The notes beneath the pieces are model-generated. The model did no database searches. It saw only the letters and a list, made by a program, of their open reading frames with translations, and was not told the DNA's origin. A stretch of DNA of 64,000 nucleotides from positions 2,914,001 through 2,978,000 of the forward strand of contig NZ_CP017075.1 of the NCBI RefSeq assembly GCF_001742225.1, read 5' to 3'. Positions 36,830 to 45,287 of this stretch are shown piece after piece; within the stretch, counting starts at the first letter, position 1; every line of letters begins with the position of its first letter. This DNA comes from Novosphingobium resinovorum. Its GTDB lineage: Bacteria > Pseudomonadota > Alphaproteobacteria > Sphingomonadales > Sphingomonadaceae. The position numbers and the translations under genes were made by a program.

Positions 36830-38119
36830 ATGACTTTGCAGAGCACTCTGATCGCCGAACCTGCAGCGCTTTCGCCCGAGGCGCTTGTCGAGCAACTGGC
36901 CCGCGACGGCCGGGCCGCGCAGCGCGTGCTGGCGAAGCTGACGGACGCCGATAAGGCCGCCGCCCTGCGCGCCGCCGCCACGGCGCTGCGCGAGGCGGAA
37001 GGGGAAATTCTCGAAGCCAACGCGAAGGACATCGCGGCTGGCGAGGCTAAGGGACTGTCAGGTGCGATGCTCGACCGCCTGCGGCTCGATGCGGCGCGGC
37101 TGGCAGGGATCGCCGATGCGGTCGATCAGGTCGCGGGCCTGCCCGACCCGGTGGGCGAGGTGATCGCTTCCAGCGAACGCCCCAACGGCCTCAAGCTGTC
37201 GCGCGTGCGCATTCCCATCGGCCTGATCGGCATCATCTACGAAAGCCGCCCGAACGTCACCGCCGACGCTGCCGCGCTGTGCCTGCGCTCGGGCAACGCG
37301 GTGCTGCTGCGCGGCGGCAGCGAGGCGATCCATTCCAACCACGCGATCCGTGCCGCCTTCGCGAAGGGTCTCGCCACCGTGGGTCTGCCCGAGGCGGCGA
37401 TCCAGCTGGTCCCGACGCAGGACCGCGCGGTGGTCGGCGCGATGCTGACGGCGGCGGGCCTCATCGACATGATCGTGCCGCGCGGGGGCAAGAGCCTCGT
37501 CGCGCGGGTGCAGGCCGATGCGCGGGTGCCCGTGCTCGCCCACCTCGACGGCATCTGCCACACGTATGTCCATGCCTCGGCCGATGCCGGGATGGCGCGC
37601 GACCTGACGCTCAACGCCAAGATGCGCCGCACCGGCATCTGCGGGGCGATGGAGACGCTGCTGCTCGACACCCAGTTCCCCGAGAGCGAATCGGTCGTTG
37701 CCGGCCTGCTCGACGCGGGCTGCGAACTGCGCGGCGATGCCCGTGCGCAGGCGCTCGACCCGCGCGTGCTGCCTGCCAGCGAGGAGGACTGGGACACCGA
37801 ATACCTCGACGCCGTTCTGGCGGTGGCCGTGGTCGACGGCATCGAACCGGCGCTTGAGCACATCGCCGCGCATTCCTCGCACCACACCGATGCGATCGTT
37901 ACCGAAGACGCGGAATCGGCCGAGCGCTTCCTTGCCGAAGTCGACAGCGCGATCGTGATGGTCAATGCCTCCAGCCAGTTCGCCGACGGTGGCGAGTTCG
38001 GCCTCGGCGCCGAGATCGGTATCGCCACCGGCCGCCTGCACGCGCGCGGTCCCGTGGCTCTGGAGGGTCTGACCACCTACAAGTGGCAGGTGCGCGGAAC
38101 CGGGCAGGCCCGGCCCTGA
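36830..38119 (+). CDS. proA: Gamma-glutamyl phosphate reductase
   Basis: 429 residues of the aldehyde-dehydrogenase fold; reduces glutamyl-5-phosphate with NADPH in proline synthesis. Key segments include IGLIGIIYESRPNVTADA, ALCLRSGNAVLLRGG and the catalytic Cys in MRRTGICGAMETLL. It ends with GLTTYKWQVRGTGQ. The 240 bp upstream separate it from the divergent M23 gene and should carry both promoters. It overlaps the nadD reading frame by 37 nt. Confidence 0.95.
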   Translation: MTLQSTLIAEPAALSPEALVEQLARDGRAAQRVLAKLTDADKAAALRAAATALREAEGEILEANAKDIAAGEAKGLSGAMLDRLRLDAARLAGIADAVDQVAGLPDPVGEVIASSERPNGLKLSRVRIPIGLIGIIYESRPNVTADAAALCLRSGNAVLLRGGSEAIHSNHAIRAAFAKGLATVGLPEAAIQLVPTQDRAVVGAMLTAAGLIDMIVPRGGKSLVARVQADARVPVLAHLDGICHTYVHASADAGMARDLTLNAKMRRTGICGAMETLLLDTQFPESESVVAGLLDAGCELRGDARAQALDPRVLPASEEDWDTEYLDAVLAVAVVDGIEPALEHIAAHSSHHTDAIVTEDAESAERFLAEVDSAIVMVNASSQFADGGEFGLGAEIGIATGRLHARGPVALEGLTTYKWQVRGTGQARP

Positions 38120-38793
38120 ATCTGGTTCTGAGGCGGACCCGAACCCGCCCCGGCCCCGTCACGGGCCTGCTCGGCGGCAGTTTCAACCCGGCCCACGGTG
38201 GACACCGCCGCGTCACCCTGTTCACCGTCGAGGCGCTTGCGCTCGACGAAGTGTGGTGGCTGGTCTCGCCGGGCAATCCGCTCAAACCCAAGGCCGGGAT
38301 GGCGCCGCTGGCCGCGCGGATGAAGTCGGCGCTGAGGCAGGCACGGGGGGCGAGAATCAGGCCGACCGCGATCGAGCGCGAACTGGGCACCCGATACACC
38401 GTCGACACCCTCCGCGCGCTCCTTCACCGCTACCCGAAACGGCGCTTCGTATGGCTGATGGGGGCGGACAACCTCGCCCAGTTGCACCGCTGGAAGGACT
38501 GGCGGACGCTGTGCCGACTCATGCCGATTGCGGTAATCGCGCGTCCGGGGTATGATGGCGCTGCCCTCGCGAGCCCCGCGATGGCCTGGCTGGGGAAATT
38601 CCGGAGACCCCTGACCAGTCTTCGCGGTCCGGAAGAGTGGAGCGCACCCGCGCTGGTGACATTGCGATTCGACCCCGATACGCGGTCGGCAACGGCGATA
38701 CGCCAGGCCGATCCGGACTGGGCACGAAGGTTCTCAGATCGACCTTCGCGTGACGCGGTCACGTACCACTTGATCCCCGGAACGGCGGAATGA
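38083..38793 (+). CDS. nadD: Nicotinate-nucleotide adenylyltransferase
   Basis: About 236 residues from a GTG that overlaps proA; the first ~25 are unlikely to be conserved and the real start may be a non-ATG codon nearer GLLGGSFNPAHGGH. That segment is the nucleotidylyltransferase (H/T)xGH motif; WLVSPGNPLKP and GTRYTVDTLRAL are also typical. It makes nicotinate adenine dinucleotide from NaMN and ATP in the NAD pathway. Confidence 0.88.
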   Translation: MAGARNRAGPALNLVLRRTRTRPGPVTGLLGGSFNPAHGGHRRVTLFTVEALALDEVWWLVSPGNPLKPKAGMAPLAARMKSALRQARGARIRPTAIERELGTRYTVDTLRALLHRYPKRRFVWLMGADNLAQLHRWKDWRTLCRLMPIAVIARPGYDGAALASPAMAWLGKFRRPLTSLRGPEEWSAPALVTLRFDPDTRSATAIRQADPDWARRFSDRPSRDAVTYHLIPGTAE

Positions 38794-38906
38794 TCGGCTT
38801 TCAGGCCATCTTCCCGCATACCCGGCTTACACGGCAAACGATCGAACGCGGCAGGATGGCCTTCATCCTGCCCGGTCGGTTTTGAAAGGAGCAGAACCCA
38901 ACCAAG

Positions 38907-39308
38907 ATGCCACAGGCAGAACTACAGCCGGAATCAACCGGCGCCACCCCGCTTCCGGTCACGATCGAAAGCGATGATCCGTTGCTGAACCTCGTGCTCT
39001 CGTCGCTGGACGACGATCAGGCGCAGGAGCTGGTGACGATCGACCTCGACGGCAAATCGAGCATCGCCGACTTCATGGTGATCGCCTCGGGCCGTTCGAC
39101 CCGCCAGGTTGCGTCCATGGCGCAGAAACTCGGCGAGCGACTGAAGCAGAACGGCTTCGGCCATCCGCGTATCGAGGGCCTTCCGGCGGCCGACTGGGTG
39201 CTCGTCGATGCGGGCAGCGTGGTCGTCCACCTGTTCCGTCCCGAAGTGCGCACGTTCTACAACCTCGAGCGGATGTGGGGCTTCGACGGCCCGTCCGGGG
39301 CAGCCTGA
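38907..39308 (+). CDS. rsfS: Ribosomal silencing factor RsfS
   Basis: 133 residues. The RsfS/Iojap fold is clear: VLSSLDDDQAQELVTIDL, IADFMVIASGRSTRQVASMAQKL, and DWVLVDAGSVVVHLFRPEVRTFYNLERMW. It binds ribosomal protein L14 and blocks subunit joining in starvation. The ATG at 38907 has AAAGGAG about 17 nt upstream, unusually far. It follows nadD by 113 nt and precedes rlmH, the usual bacterial order. Confidence 0.94.
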   Translation: MPQAELQPESTGATPLPVTIESDDPLLNLVLSSLDDDQAQELVTIDLDGKSSIADFMVIASGRSTRQVASMAQKLGERLKQNGFGHPRIEGLPAADWVLVDAGSVVVHLFRPEVRTFYNLERMWGFDGPSGAA

Positions 39309-39420
39309 CCGCTGTCTAGAGGATGATCCTCCGGTCGCGACGGTGACCGGAAAATCGCAAGGAAATCACGCGGGGGTCCTGCTCCGTCCCCGCGTTCCGG
39401 CCTGATTGCACCCTGAACCC

Positions 39421-39846
39421 ATGCTGCTGCACATCATCGCTCGCGGAAAGATCGCCCGCTCGCCCGAGGGTGAGATGCTGGATCGCTACGCGAAGCGCAT
39501 CACCTGGCCGTTCAGGCACAGCGAGCTGCCCGATGTCGGCGGCAAAGTGCCTCCTCCCGCCCATACCCCGGTCCGTGAAGTCCTGCTCGACGAGCGGGGC
39601 AAGCTGATGAGCTCGGAAGAGTTCGCCGCGCTGCTCGGCCGCTGGCGCGACGAGGGCGTGCGCGAATGCCGCTTCCTGATCGGCGCCGCCGACGGCCACG
39701 GCGACGAGGCGCGGGCGCAGGCCGACCACCTTCTGTGCTTCGGCCGCATGACCTGGCCTCATCTGATGGTCCGCGCGATGCTCGCCGAACAGCTGTGGCG
39801 CGCCACCGCGATCCTGGCCGGGCATCCCTACCACCGCTCGGGCTGA
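39421..39846 (+). CDS. rlmH: 23S rRNA pseudouridine1915 N3-methyltransferase
   Basis: 141 residues; a SPOUT methyltransferase that modifies pseudouridine 1915 in helix 69 of 23S rRNA. The knot region shows LIGAADGHGDE and FGRMTWPHLMVRAMLAEQLWRA, ending HPYHRSG. I used the ATG at 39421; the frame also offers a TTG at 39406. Its stop overlaps the next ATG as TGATG. Confidence 0.93.
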   Translation: MLLHIIARGKIARSPEGEMLDRYAKRITWPFRHSELPDVGGKVPPPAHTPVREVLLDERGKLMSSEEFAALLGRWRDEGVRECRFLIGAADGHGDEARAQADHLLCFGRMTWPHLMVRAMLAEQLWRATAILAGHPYHRSG

Positions 39847-40223
39847 TGAAGCGCCTGAAGGTCTTCTTCGACGGCGGCTGCCGTCCGAATCCCGGCCCCA
39901 TCGAAGTCGCAGTGGTGATACGCGGGGTGGCGCATGTCTTCGAGGATTGCGGCTGCGGCACCAACAGCGATGCCGAGTGGCTGGCCCTGATCCATGCGCT
40001 GGAGGTCTGCCGGGCGCAGGGTTTGGAGCATGTCGAGCTGATCGGCGATGCGGTGGAGGTTGTGCGTCAGGCCAACCGGGCCTTGCGCGACGGGCATGGC
40101 GTGGGGCGGCACGCGGCGCGCTTCCTTGCGCTGGCGGCTCAGGTTCGTCCTGCGCGCATACGGTGGATCAAGCGTCAGCAGAACCTTGCCGGAATTGCGC
40201 TGGCCGCGCGCCATCCAAGGTGA
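39846..40223 (+). CDS. RNase H-like domain protein (possibly altered active site)
   Basis: 125 residues. Start overlaps the rlmH stop. The fold looks like RNase HI: FFDGGCRPNPG with the first Asp, EWLALIHALE with the Glu, and ELIGDAVEVV with the second Asp. The last acidic residue, usually in N..AD.LAR, is replaced: the protein reads NLAGIALAARHP, and the preceding His loop is reduced to IKRQQ. It may bind RNA/DNA hybrids without normal cleavage. Repeat A4 follows immediately. Confidence 0.72.
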   Translation: MKRLKVFFDGGCRPNPGPIEVAVVIRGVAHVFEDCGCGTNSDAEWLALIHALEVCRAQGLEHVELIGDAVEVVRQANRALRDGHGVGRHAARFLALAAQVRPARIRWIKRQQNLAGIALAARHPR

Positions 40224-40232
40224 AGGCATTTT

Positions 40233-40355
40233 ATCCTCCCTGTTCCGCAGGAATGGGGAGGTGGCAGCGCGAAGCGCTGACGGAGGGGTCTTCTCCCCCT
40301 CCACCACCGACTTCGTCGGCGGTCCCCCTCCCCATTCCTGCGGAACAGGGAGGAT
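40233..40355. repeat. Dispersed palindromic repeat, family A copy 4 (perfect terminal arms)
   Basis: ATCCTCCCTGTTCCGCAGGA and its exact complement TCCTGCGGAACAGGGAGGAT close the element; internal pairing includes CACCGACTTCGTCGGCGG. It is the best-preserved family A copy and starts 9 nt after the preceding stop. Confidence 0.9.
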
Positions 40356-40408
40356 AAAGGCGCATTTCGTCTCTTCCCGCCTGACTCCGGCTGTCCTAAC
40401 ACGACGCC

Positions 40409-41644
40409 GTGAAGCCCGCCCACCGCATTCTCCTGACCGTCGCCGCGCTCGGCTCCGTCGCGTTTGCCACGCAGGCGCTGACGCAGCAGGGCGGGCTTGC
40501 GGTGCTCGACCCGGCGGTCGATGCGCGGCAGGCGCAGGCGGACATGATCGCCGCCCGGCGCGAAGGTGCAGCGGCTCGCAAGCGGGCGGAAAAGCTGGAG
40601 GCACGTGCCCGCGAAGTCACCGAGCAGGCCGAAACCACTGCGCGTGAGGCCGCCGCTATCGCCGCGCGGATTCAGGAAACCGATGCGCAGATCGCCGTGC
40701 AGTGCGCGCAGATCCGGCTGATCGCTTCGCAGCGGCAGGGCCTGAGGGCACAGTTGGCGCAGAAGCAGGGGCCTCTGGCGCGACTCACCGGGTCATTGCA
40801 GCGGCTGTCGCGGCGGCCTCCGTTGCTGGCCTTGCTGCGGCCGGGTTCGGTACGCGATGCGGTTTACATGCGGGCATTGCTCGACACGATGCTGCCCGAG
40901 GTGGAGGCGCGCACGGCGGGCCTGCGGGTAGCGATCGAGCGTGGGCGGGCGCTGGAGCAGCAGGCCAAGGCCGCCGCGGCCGGGCTCTCGCAGGCACAGG
41001 CGCAGATGCGCGAGCGACGCGGGCAACTCGCCGCCATCGAATCGCGCCAGCGGCTGGCCGGGCGCGAAGCCAGCGGTATCGCCGCGCGGGAAAGCGACCG
41101 GGCATTGGCGCTGGCGGAGAAGGCGCGCGATCTGGGCGATCTGGTGGTGCAGGTCGGCCGGCAAGGGGAACTGCGGGCGAGCCTCGCGGCGCTGCCGGGG
41201 CCGATCATGCGGCCCGCCCGGCCGGAGGATGCGCAAGTCATCGGCGCCGGGCAGTTCACGCCGCTGCCCGAGGGATTGTCCAGCTACATGCTGCCGGTGA
41301 CCGGGCGACTGGTGACCGGATTCGGCGAGGATGCGCCGGGGCAGGCGCGCTCCAACGGGCTGGTCATGGCCCCGCGCGCGCATGCGCAGGCGGTCTCTCC
41401 GGCGCCGGGGCGAGTGGCTTTCGCGGGGCCGTATCGCGGCTTCCAGAGCATCGTCATCATCGAGCACGACGGCGGCTGGACCTCGCTTGTCACGGGCCTG
41501 GCGCGGCTGGACGTGGCAGTGGGCGCGCAAGTGGTCGCCGGGTCTCCCATCGGCGTGACCGGGCCGGGCGATCCGCGCGTGATGGTCGAGCTGCGGCAGG
41601 GCGGGGCGCCGGTCAATCCGCTTCAGTATATCCGGGCATTGTAA
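40409..41644 (+). CDS. envC: EnvC-like LytM factor (degenerate M23 domain)
   Basis: 411 residues from a GTG. A signal or anchor lies at ~5-25, a long predicted coiled coil with many Ala, Arg and Gln covers ~35-270, and a C-terminal M23 fold spans ~295-411. The zinc ligands are missing: the HxxxD site reads SNGLVMA and the HxH site reads RVMVELR. Like EnvC, it is more likely to activate an amidase than to cut peptidoglycan. It leads into ctpA, a conserved pairing. Confidence 0.87.
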   Translation: MKPAHRILLTVAALGSVAFATQALTQQGGLAVLDPAVDARQAQADMIAARREGAAARKRAEKLEARAREVTEQAETTAREAAAIAARIQETDAQIAVQCAQIRLIASQRQGLRAQLAQKQGPLARLTGSLQRLSRRPPLLALLRPGSVRDAVYMRALLDTMLPEVEARTAGLRVAIERGRALEQQAKAAAAGLSQAQAQMRERRGQLAAIESRQRLAGREASGIAARESDRALALAEKARDLGDLVVQVGRQGELRASLAALPGPIMRPARPEDAQVIGAGQFTPLPEGLSSYMLPVTGRLVTGFGEDAPGQARSNGLVMAPRAHAQAVSPAPGRVAFAGPYRGFQSIVIIEHDGGWTSLVTGLARLDVAVGAQVVAGSPIGVTGPGDPRVMVELRQGGAPVNPLQYIRAL

Positions 41645-41646
41645 GG

Positions 41647-41768
41647 CGTCGTCCCGGACTTGATCCGGGACCGGTGGCGGTCTTTAGGCACGCGCCGTCG
41701 TCAAGGCGCCTCACCGCTTGCAATGCTGTTCACGGCCAGCGGTCCCGGATCAGGTCCGGGACGACGAC
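41647..41768. repeat. Dispersed repeat, family B copy 2
   Basis: GTCGTCCCGGACTTGATCCGGGACC at the left and GGTCCCGGATCAGGTCCGGGACGAC at the right bound a variable middle containing GGCCAGC. It starts 2 nt after the envC stop. Confidence 0.88.
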
Positions 41769-41920
41769 ATGGTTTTTCGGGCAATTAACCTGATGCCTCC
41801 TATATGAACGCAAATCCTGCCGTTCCGCTGGCGTTCACGGTCATCGGACGATAGGATGACGGTCATGAACCCCCGCCGGCCACCGCGCCGGACCGACGCA
41901 TTGAAGAGGCATCACGCCCG

Positions 41921-43285
41921 ATGAAGATTGCCCCGCTAATCCCCCAGCTGTTCAGGGCTACCCTGCTGGTTTCCGCCGTGGCCGTGCTGCCTGTGGCGAC
42001 CTCTGGCCTGTCGGCGGTGGACACGCGCACCAGTCACGAGTTCGACAAGCTCTTCACGATCTACCAGATCGTGAAGGACAACTATGTCGACCAGGTGAGC
42101 GACGACAAGCTGCTCAAGGGCGCCATCGACGGCATGCTGGCCAGCCTCGACCCGCATTCGAACTACCTCGACGGCCAGTCGCTGCAGCGGCTGGAGACGA
42201 TGATCGACGGCAAGTACACCGGCCTCGGCCTCTCGGTGGTCGAGGATGACGGCGCGGTGAAGATCGTCTCGCCGTTCAAGGGCAGCCCGGCGGAGAAGGC
42301 GGGGCTGAAAGCGGGCGACTACATCACCCACCTCGATGGCGTGCTCTATTACGAGCGCGATCTGGACGAGGCGGTATCGAAGATGCGCGGCGAGGCGGGC
42401 TCCTCGATCCGCCTGACGATCTTCCGCCCGGGCCGCGACGCGCCGTTCGACGTCACCGTGACGCGCGGCGTGATCGAGCTTGAGCCGGTGACCTGGGAAT
42501 TCAAGGACAACGTCGGCGTGATCTCGGTCAACGAGTTCTCGCGCGATGTCGGTAACGACGTGAACAACGCCATTTCCGACCTCAAGAAGCAGGCGGCGGT
42601 GAAGGGCGGCAAGCTGACCGGCCTCGTGCTCGATCTGCGCTCCAACCCCGGCGGTTCGCTGGACGAAGCGGTGGCGCTGTCCGACCTGTTCCTCGACCAT
42701 GGCGACATCGTCTCGCAGCGCGGGCGCAACGCGAACGAGAACCAGTTCTACCGCGCCGAATCGGTGTTCAAGGGCGACGTCGCCAAGGGCCTGCCGGTCG
42801 TCGTGCTGGTGGACGCGGGTTCGGCCTCGGCCTCGGAGATCGTCGCTGGCGCACTGCAGGACCAGCACCGCGCGGTGATCATGGGCGAGCGCACGTTCGG
42901 CAAGGGCTCTGTCCAGTCGTTCCTGCCGCTCGACCAGAACAGCGCGATCAAGATCACGACGGCGCGCTACTACACGCCTTCCGGCCACTCGGTGCAGGAG
43001 GGCGGCATCGCCCCCGACATCAAGGTTCCGCAGCTGTCCGATCCCGACGCCCGTGCCCGCGCCGAACGTGCGGTGCGCGAGTCCGACTTGCGCGGCCACC
43101 TCATCAACGAGGCGGCGCTCAAGGACAAGGATCTGGAAACCGACAAGCAGGATGATCCGCGCTTCAAGGTGACCGCCGCCGAACTGGAAAAGCAGGGCAT
43201 CAAGGACTTCCAGCTGCACTACGCGATCTCCACGCTGCAGCGTACGGCGGGCAAGCCCGCGCTTGCCGCCGTTTCCAAGAACTGA
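41921..43285 (+). CDS. ctpA: C-terminal processing peptidase (S41 family)
   Basis: 454 residues. A signal peptide or anchor (LLVSAVAVLPVATSGLSA) is followed by DPHSNYLD, a PDZ domain (~85-165, GLGLSVVEDDGAVKIVSPFKGSPAEKAG) and the S41 protease core. Catalytic Ser lies in DAGSASASEIV and Lys in TFGKGSVQ. Ctp enzymes trim periplasmic proteins such as cell wall hydrolases. It follows envC across repeat B2 and about 150 bp. Confidence 0.94.
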   Translation: MKIAPLIPQLFRATLLVSAVAVLPVATSGLSAVDTRTSHEFDKLFTIYQIVKDNYVDQVSDDKLLKGAIDGMLASLDPHSNYLDGQSLQRLETMIDGKYTGLGLSVVEDDGAVKIVSPFKGSPAEKAGLKAGDYITHLDGVLYYERDLDEAVSKMRGEAGSSIRLTIFRPGRDAPFDVTVTRGVIELEPVTWEFKDNVGVISVNEFSRDVGNDVNNAISDLKKQAAVKGGKLTGLVLDLRSNPGGSLDEAVALSDLFLDHGDIVSQRGRNANENQFYRAESVFKGDVAKGLPVVVLVDAGSASASEIVAGALQDQHRAVIMGERTFGKGSVQSFLPLDQNSAIKITTARYYTPSGHSVQEGGIAPDIKVPQLSDPDARARAERAVRESDLRGHLINEAALKDKDLETDKQDDPRFKVTAAELEKQGIKDFQLHYAISTLQRTAGKPALAAVSKN

Positions 43286-43304
43286 CGGCAGGGGCACGAA
43301 GGGC

Positions 43305-43790
43305 ATGGCCGTTTCCGCCGCACCGTCTGTGCGCGCCGCGCGTATGCTGGCGCTTGGCATTCCCGTCATCGCCTTGGGCGGGGCGCTGGTGAGCCAGTAC
43401 GTGTTCGGGCTCAACCCTTGCGAGATGTGCTGGTGGCAGCGCTATCCGCACATGCTGGCCATCGTCTTCGCGCTGCTGGCGTTCTTCTGGCGGCCGGTGC
43501 GCCCGCTGGTGGCCGTCGCGGCGCTGGCGGTGCTGGTGTCCGGGCTGATCGGCGGCTTCCACGCCGGGGTCGAATATAAGTGGTGGGAAGGCGTGACCGC
43601 CTGCACCGCCAGCCCCTTCGCGGCAGGCGGCGATCCGCTCGACGCGATCATGAAGGCGCCGGTGATCCGCTGCGACGTGGCGCCGTGGAGCCTCTTCGGC
43701 ATTTCGCTGGCGGGCTTCAACTTCCTGTTCTCGACGCTGGGCGCGCTGGCGGTCTTCGCCCTCATCGCCCGCAGCGACCGAAAGGCTTGA
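43305..43790 (+). CDS. dsbB: Disulfide bond formation protein DsbB family
   Basis: 161 residues with four hydrophobic helices. The first periplasmic pair is NPCEMCWWQR (CxxC) near 39; the second pair is in VTACTASPF and VIRCDVAPW. DsbB reoxidises DsbA using quinone in the inner membrane. The gene follows ctpA by 19 nt and coq7 by one base, so it is in the operon; no dsbA is seen here. Confidence 0.9.
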   Translation: MAVSAAPSVRAARMLALGIPVIALGGALVSQYVFGLNPCEMCWWQRYPHMLAIVFALLAFFWRPVRPLVAVAALAVLVSGLIGGFHAGVEYKWWEGVTACTASPFAAGGDPLDAIMKAPVIRCDVAPWSLFGISLAGFNFLFSTLGALAVFALIARSDRKA

Positions 43791-43791
43791 G

Positions 43792-44313
43792 ATGAACGCG
43801 ATGAGTAAGCGCAGCGAACGGATGTTGCGGGTCGATCAGGCGGGCGAATTCGGCGCCAACCGAATTTACGCGGGCCAACTGGCGGTGATGGGCACGCGCG
43901 GTCCGCACTCGACCGAGATCGCCGGCATGGCCGCGCAGGAGGCCGAGCATCAGGCGAAGTTCGACGCGATGATCGCGCAGCGCGGCGTGCGTCCGACGCT
44001 GCTGCAGCCGGTGTGGTCGGCCGCGGGCTTTGCGCTGGGCGCGGCGACGGCACTGATCGGGCCGGAGGCGGCGATGGCCTGCACCGCCGCGATCGAGACC
44101 GAGATCGACCGCCACTATACCGAGCAGCTCGAGGAACTGGGCGACGAAGACCCCGAACTTGGCGCCGCGATCCTGAAGTTCCGCGACGAGGAGCGCGAGC
44201 ACCGTGATGCCGCGCTGGCGGCGGGCGCGGAGAAGGCCCCGGCCTATCCGCTGCTGTTCCACGCGATCCGCATGGGCTGCCGCGTGGCCATCAAGCTGTC
44301 GGAACGGATCTGA
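43792..44313 (+). CDS. coq7: Demethoxyubiquinone hydroxylase Coq7
   Basis: 173 residues of the di-iron carboxylate fold; hydroxylates demethoxyubiquinone late in ubiquinone synthesis. The metal ligands are all visible: Glu in VDQAGEFGANRIYAGQ, ExxH in QEAEHQAKF, Glu in AIETEIDRHY, and ExxH in DEEREHRDAA. Start ATG lies one base after the dsbB stop (TGAGATG). It is the last gene of this block. Confidence 0.95.
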   Translation: MNAMSKRSERMLRVDQAGEFGANRIYAGQLAVMGTRGPHSTEIAGMAAQEAEHQAKFDAMIAQRGVRPTLLQPVWSAAGFALGAATALIGPEAAMACTAAIETEIDRHYTEQLEELGDEDPELGAAILKFRDEEREHRDAALAAGAEKAPAYPLLFHAIRMGCRVAIKLSERI

Positions 44314-44475
44314 CCTCTCGCGGGTTGTCTGGTTGTATTTGCCGCGTTTTCCGAGTCATCGGGCGTTTCCACCCGATTAGAAAACGCTCTTAAGCTGTCA
44401 TTCAACCCGTAGCCTGCCTATATCGGGTGCGACCCGATCATGACGCCTCCGGGCCGATACCTGCTGGAGCCACCG

Positions 44476-45051
44476 ATGACCCGCCTTCTCCTCACTGCTG
44501 CAGCTGCCGCTCTTTCGCTGGCCGTCGCGCCCGCCGCATTCGCACAGGACGCCGGGCTTACCGATCCGGGCGGGGAGAAGGTCAACCAGCTGATCATCTA
44601 CGGCGACGATCCGTGCCCGCAATCGGCCTCGGGCGACATCACCGTCTGCGCGCGCAAGCCCGAGGAAGAACGCTACCGCATCCCCGAGCCGCTGCGCGGC
44701 ATCGACCAGCCCCAGTCCGAGGCATGGGCGAACAAGGTCCAGGCATACGAAACCGTGGGTCGCTTCGGCACGCAGAGCTGTTCGCCGGCGGGTTCGGGCG
44801 GCTGGCTGGGCTGCACGCAGCAGCTCATCAACAGTGCCTATGCGGAAAAGGCTAACGGCTCGGAAGTCCGCTTCAGCGAACTGATCCAGGCCGAACGTGA
44901 AAAGCGCCTCTCCACGATTGATGCCGATGCAGCCGCCGACCAGGCGCGGGTCGAGGAAGCGGAGAAGGCCTACTTCGAGCAGCGCCAGCGCCAGGAGGCG
45001 CAGCAGGATGCGGCTGCCGGCGCTACCCCGCCGCCGCCAAGCGTCAAGTAA
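44476..45051 (+). CDS. Secreted periplasmic protein, function unknown
   Basis: 191 residues starting MTRLLLTAAAAALSLAVAPAAFAQ, a clear signal peptide. The mature part has Cys pairs (DDPCPQ with ITVCARKP; QSCSPAG with WLGCTQQ) and a conserved-looking YRIPEPLR. The C-terminal third is a charged, Gln/Glu/Ala-rich helix (EEAEKAYFEQRQRQEAQQ) with a Pro tail. Proteins of this layout are frequent in sphingomonads, but none is characterised to my knowledge. Confidence 0.75.
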   Translation: MTRLLLTAAAAALSLAVAPAAFAQDAGLTDPGGEKVNQLIIYGDDPCPQSASGDITVCARKPEEERYRIPEPLRGIDQPQSEAWANKVQAYETVGRFGTQSCSPAGSGGWLGCTQQLINSAYAEKANGSEVRFSELIQAEREKRLSTIDADAAADQARVEEAEKAYFEQRQRQEAQQDAAAGATPPPPSVK

Positions 45052-45064
45052 AGCGCCACACCTT

Positions 45065-45141
45065 CGTCATTGCGAGCGTAGCGAAGCAATCCAGAGCGGT
45101 TTCATACTCCCCTGGATTGCTTCGCTACGTTCGCAATGACG
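45065..45141. repeat. Dispersed hairpin repeat, family D copy 2
   Basis: CGTCATTGCGAGCGTAGCG pairs with CGCTACGTTCGCAATGACG (one mismatch), with the inner GAAGCAATCCAG arm. It starts 14 nt after the preceding stop codon. Confidence 0.88.
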
Positions 45142-45287
45142 AGTTGAGGAGGGTTACGGTTTTGCTGGGGCAGACGCCTCACAAGCCCCTCTTCACCCCC
45201 TGAAACCCGAATTCCGCTTGTCTTGGGCGGGCAAACCGGCTGGAACGGCGCCCGACAACATAAGCCAGGCAAGGATACGGGTTCGCG

